From an uncultured Clostridium sp. (GTDB lineage Bacteria > Bacillota > Clostridia > TANB77 > CAG-508): a DNA stretch of 8,056 nt. Below are positions 6,248 through 8,056 of this stretch, in pieces. Each line of letters starts with the position of its first letter. Within the stretch, counting starts at the first letter, position 1. The position numbers and the translations under genes are program-made. The notes under the pieces are model-generated. The model was not told where the DNA came from, did no database searches, and was given only the letters and a program-made list of their open reading frames with translations. The stretch lies in NCBI GenBank assembly GCA_900557045.1, contig USQY01000061.1, forward strand, positions 1 to 8,056, written 5' to 3'.

Positions 6248-7850
6248 CTAAATCTTCATAGTTGATTCAATAAATGCTGAAAATAACGGTGCAGGTTTGT
6301 CTGGTCTTGATTTAAATTCAGGGTGAAATTGTCCAGCAATAAAAAATTTGTGTGAAGGAATTTCTACAATTTCTACTAAACTTTCATCTGGAGATGTTCC
6401 AGAACATATTAATCCATTCTTTTCTAATACATCTTTATAATCATTATTATATTCATATCTATGTCTATGTCTTTCTGAAATTATATCTTTTCTATATATT
6501 TTATATGCTAGAGTTTCTGGTTTTATTTTGCATGGATATGCACCAAGTCTCATTGTTCCACCTTTTTTATGTATTCCTTTTTGATCTTCCATAATATGTA
6601 TTACTGGATTTTTGCAATTTTCATCTAATTCTGAAGAATTTGCATCTTCTATGTTTGCGACATTTCTTGCAAATTCTATAACAGCCATTTGCATTCCTAA
6701 ACAAATTCCTAAAAATGGAATATTGTTTTCTCTAGCATATCTTATTGTTTCTATTTTTCCTTGTATTCCTCTGTTTCCAAATCCACCTGGAACTAATATT
6801 CCATTATATTTTCCTAAAACTTCTTTTGCAATTTGTTGATTCAATATTTTTTCACAATTAACCAATTCAATATTTACTTTAGTATTATTAGCAAAACCAC
6901 CATGTTTCAAGCTTTCTATTACAGATATATATGAATCTTCTAACTGTACATATTTTCCTACAATTGCTATATTAACATTTTTATCATCTAAATTTTTTAT
7001 GTCATTTATCATCTTTTCCCAATTTTCATTTTTAGGTTCTTTATTTTCTAAATGAAGTTTTTCGCAAACTACTTGTGCTAATCCTTCTTGCTCTAGCATT
7101 AGAGGAACTTCATATAAATCAGATACTGTTTTATTTTCAATTATATTCTTCTTTTTAACATTACAAAACAAAGCCATTTTTTCTTTCATTCCTTCTGGAA
7201 CTGTACCATCAGCACGACAAACTAGTATATCTGGCTTAATTCCTAAACTTTGTAATTCTTTCACAGAATGCTGTGTTGGCTTAGATTTAAGCTCATTTGA
7301 ACCTGAAATATATGGAAGTAATGTAACATGAATATAAATTACATCTTCATCATTTTGTTCTATTCCAACTTGTCTTATAGCTTCTAAAAACGGTAAACTC
7401 TCAATATCACCAACAGTACCACCTATTTCAGTAATTACAATATCCACATCTGTGTTATCAAACTTATACACTTTTTCTTTAATTTGATTAGTAATATGAG
7501 GTATTACTTGAACAGTTTTTCCTAAATAATCCCCTCTTCTTTCTTTTTCAATTACTTCTGAATAAATTCTTCCTGTTGTAATACTACAATTTTTAGATAA
7601 ATTTTCATCCATAAATCTTTCATAATGTCCCAAATCTAAGTCTGTTTCACTTCCATCATCTGTAACAAATACTTCTCCGATGTTCACAAGGGTTCATTGT
7701 ACCTGGATCTACATTTATATATGGATCAAACTTTTGTGCTGTTACTTTATAACCTCTATTTTTTAATAATCTTCCTAAAGATGCTGCTGTTATTCCCTTT
7801 CCTAACCCTGATACTACTCCTCCTGTAACAAAAATGTACTTTGTTTGCAT
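6248..7850 (-). CDS. pyrG: CTP synthase, interrupted by a single-base frameshift
   Basis: Makes CTP from UTP, ATP and glutamine (last step of pyrimidine nucleotide synthesis). The first 57 codons (7850-7680) encode the synthase start: GGVVSGLGKGITAAS P-loop at about 10-24, then KFDPYINVDPGTM. Removing the extra base at about 7679 restores CEHGEVFVTDDG and one continuous 533-residue protein, the normal length. The rest carries the synthase core (GDYLG, EIGGTVGDIE) and the class I glutaminase domain, with the nucleophile in GICLGMQ (about Cys383 of the restored protein) and the His/Glu pair in GQFHPEF (about 509 and 511). As written, frame 0 stops seven codons after the shift. Every other motif is intact and the gene is normally essential, so a sequencing error or recent mutation is most likely; programmed frameshifting is a remote alternative. 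The ATG at 7850 follows GGGGAGG by six bases. No terminator separates pyrG from the groES promoter. Confidence 0.95.
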
Positions 7851-7873
7851 AATTTACCTCCCCTTCTTCTTGC

Positions 7874-7901
7874 AATCTTTTTTATAAAATAAAAAAAGAT
7901 T
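7874..7901 (-). other. Second pyrG leader hairpin overlapping the attenuator-like hairpin
   Basis: AATCTTTTTT (7874-7883) and AAAAAAGATT (7892-7901) are exact 10-base inverted arms with an 8-base loop. On the minus strand the upstream arm uses the T-run and the distal stem end of the hairpin at 7897-7940, so the two structures are mutually exclusive. Its stem is almost all A-U. It lies just upstream of the pyrG ribosome binding site. Confidence 0.45.
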
Positions 7902-7940
7902 TAAAAAATTCCCACAAAAAACGCGGTTTTTTTTAAATCT
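7891..7940 (-). terminator. Terminator-like hairpin in the pyrG leader (possible attenuator)
   Basis: On the minus strand AGATTTAAAAAA (7940-7929) pairs exactly with TTTTTTAAATCT (7908-7897). An inner CCGC/GUGG helix (7926-7923 with 7915-7912, one wobble) forms the tip, and T residues follow at 7896-7891. It sits between the predicted pyrG promoter and the pyrG ATG, starting at about the predicted +1, so it could attenuate pyrG. Alternatively it terminates a gene beyond the window and the promoter call is wrong. The stem is AU-rich and only moderately stable. Confidence 0.6.
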
Positions 7941-7946
7941 AAATTC

Positions 7947-7975
7947 AGTGTAACATATACATTTTATTTTTTCAA
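7947..7975 (-). promoter_or_regulatory. Extended -10 sigma-A-type promoter of pyrG
   Basis: On the minus strand TTGAAA (7975-7970, five of six consensus) and TACACT (7952-7947, four of six) are 17 bases apart, with TG one base before the -10 (TGTTACACT), which makes an extended -10 element. Transcription should start near 7940. This leaves a leader of about 90 bases before the pyrG ATG. Confidence 0.7.
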
Positions 7976-8008
7976 GAGGTTAGTCCCAAAAAAATTTACA
8001 ATTGTGAC

Positions 8009-8056
8009 TTGTAAGTGAAAATGTCCAAAATTTTAAAATCATTTGTAAGTAAAAAT
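8009..8056. repeat. Direct repeats at the window edge, resembling IS21-type sub-terminal repeats
   Basis: TTGTAAGTGAAAAT (8009-8022) recurs as TTGTAAGTAAAAAT (8043-8056), 13 of 14 identical with 34 bases between starts; the first copy continues as GTCC and the second is cut by the window end. Repeated short motifs of this kind just inside the element tip are typical of IS21-family insertion sequences. No transposase is in the window, so the element identity is an inference from memory of such ends. If correct, the tip would be near 8003 and the element would extend beyond 8056. Confidence 0.45.

Noticed and set aside
7656..7850. Separate 64-residue gene upstream of pyrG
   Set aside because: It is the N-terminal part of CTP synthase; only its last seven residues are out-of-frame translation after the extra base.
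7851..7946. Riboswitch in the pyrG leader
   Set aside because: The leader is under 100 bases, mostly A/U stems, with no conserved riboswitch core that I recognise.

Overview
The window is very AT-rich and every gene I can support lies on the minus strand, so the layout below runs from high to low coordinates. The gene set (SpoVFA-type dipicolinate synthase, GroES/GroEL under a CIRCE-like operator, family I pyrophosphatase, UppP, CTP synthase), strong GGGAGGTAA ribosome binding sites and sigma-A-type promoters point to a low-GC, endospore-forming member of the Bacillota, probably an anaerobic Clostridia-like lineage. I cannot place it more precisely from the sequence.

Region 8056-7851: non-coding. 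The far edge (8009-8056) carries two near-identical 14-base direct repeats that resemble the sub-terminal repeats of an IS21-type element. Next comes a convincing promoter (7947-7975) for pyrG and a hairpin with a T-run (7891-7940) that starts at about the predicted +1. Region 7850-6248: pyrG (CTP synthase), complete except for one extra base at about 7679 that splits it into two frames. Region 6247-6075: a consensus-like promoter followed immediately by a CIRCE-type inverted repeat (6147-6173) in which both arms carry the same compensated base swap. Region 6074-3989: groES, an unusually long 163-base gap, and groEL, closed by a strong intrinsic terminator (3914-3967).

Region 3898-173: a second transcription unit with its own sigma-A-like promoter: ppa (inorganic pyrophosphatase), a membrane-anchored TPR protein 10 bases downstream, dpaA (dipicolinate synthase subunit A), uppP (undecaprenyl-diphosphatase), and a 62-residue single-span membrane protein that resembles the hydrophobic N-terminal part of a type IV pilin-like protein. 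Region 172-1: non-coding, with a perfect 42-base palindrome flanked by an imperfect 17-base direct repeat.

The genes are mostly housekeeping: nucleotide synthesis, protein folding, pyrophosphate removal and cell-wall lipid carrier recycling, with one sporulation gene embedded among them. No large novel system is visible. The most informative oddities are the pyrG frameshift at the only in-frame CGG I found, the compensated CIRCE variant, the pyrG leader hairpin, dpaA without dpaB, the pilin-like small protein, and the repeats at the two window edges.
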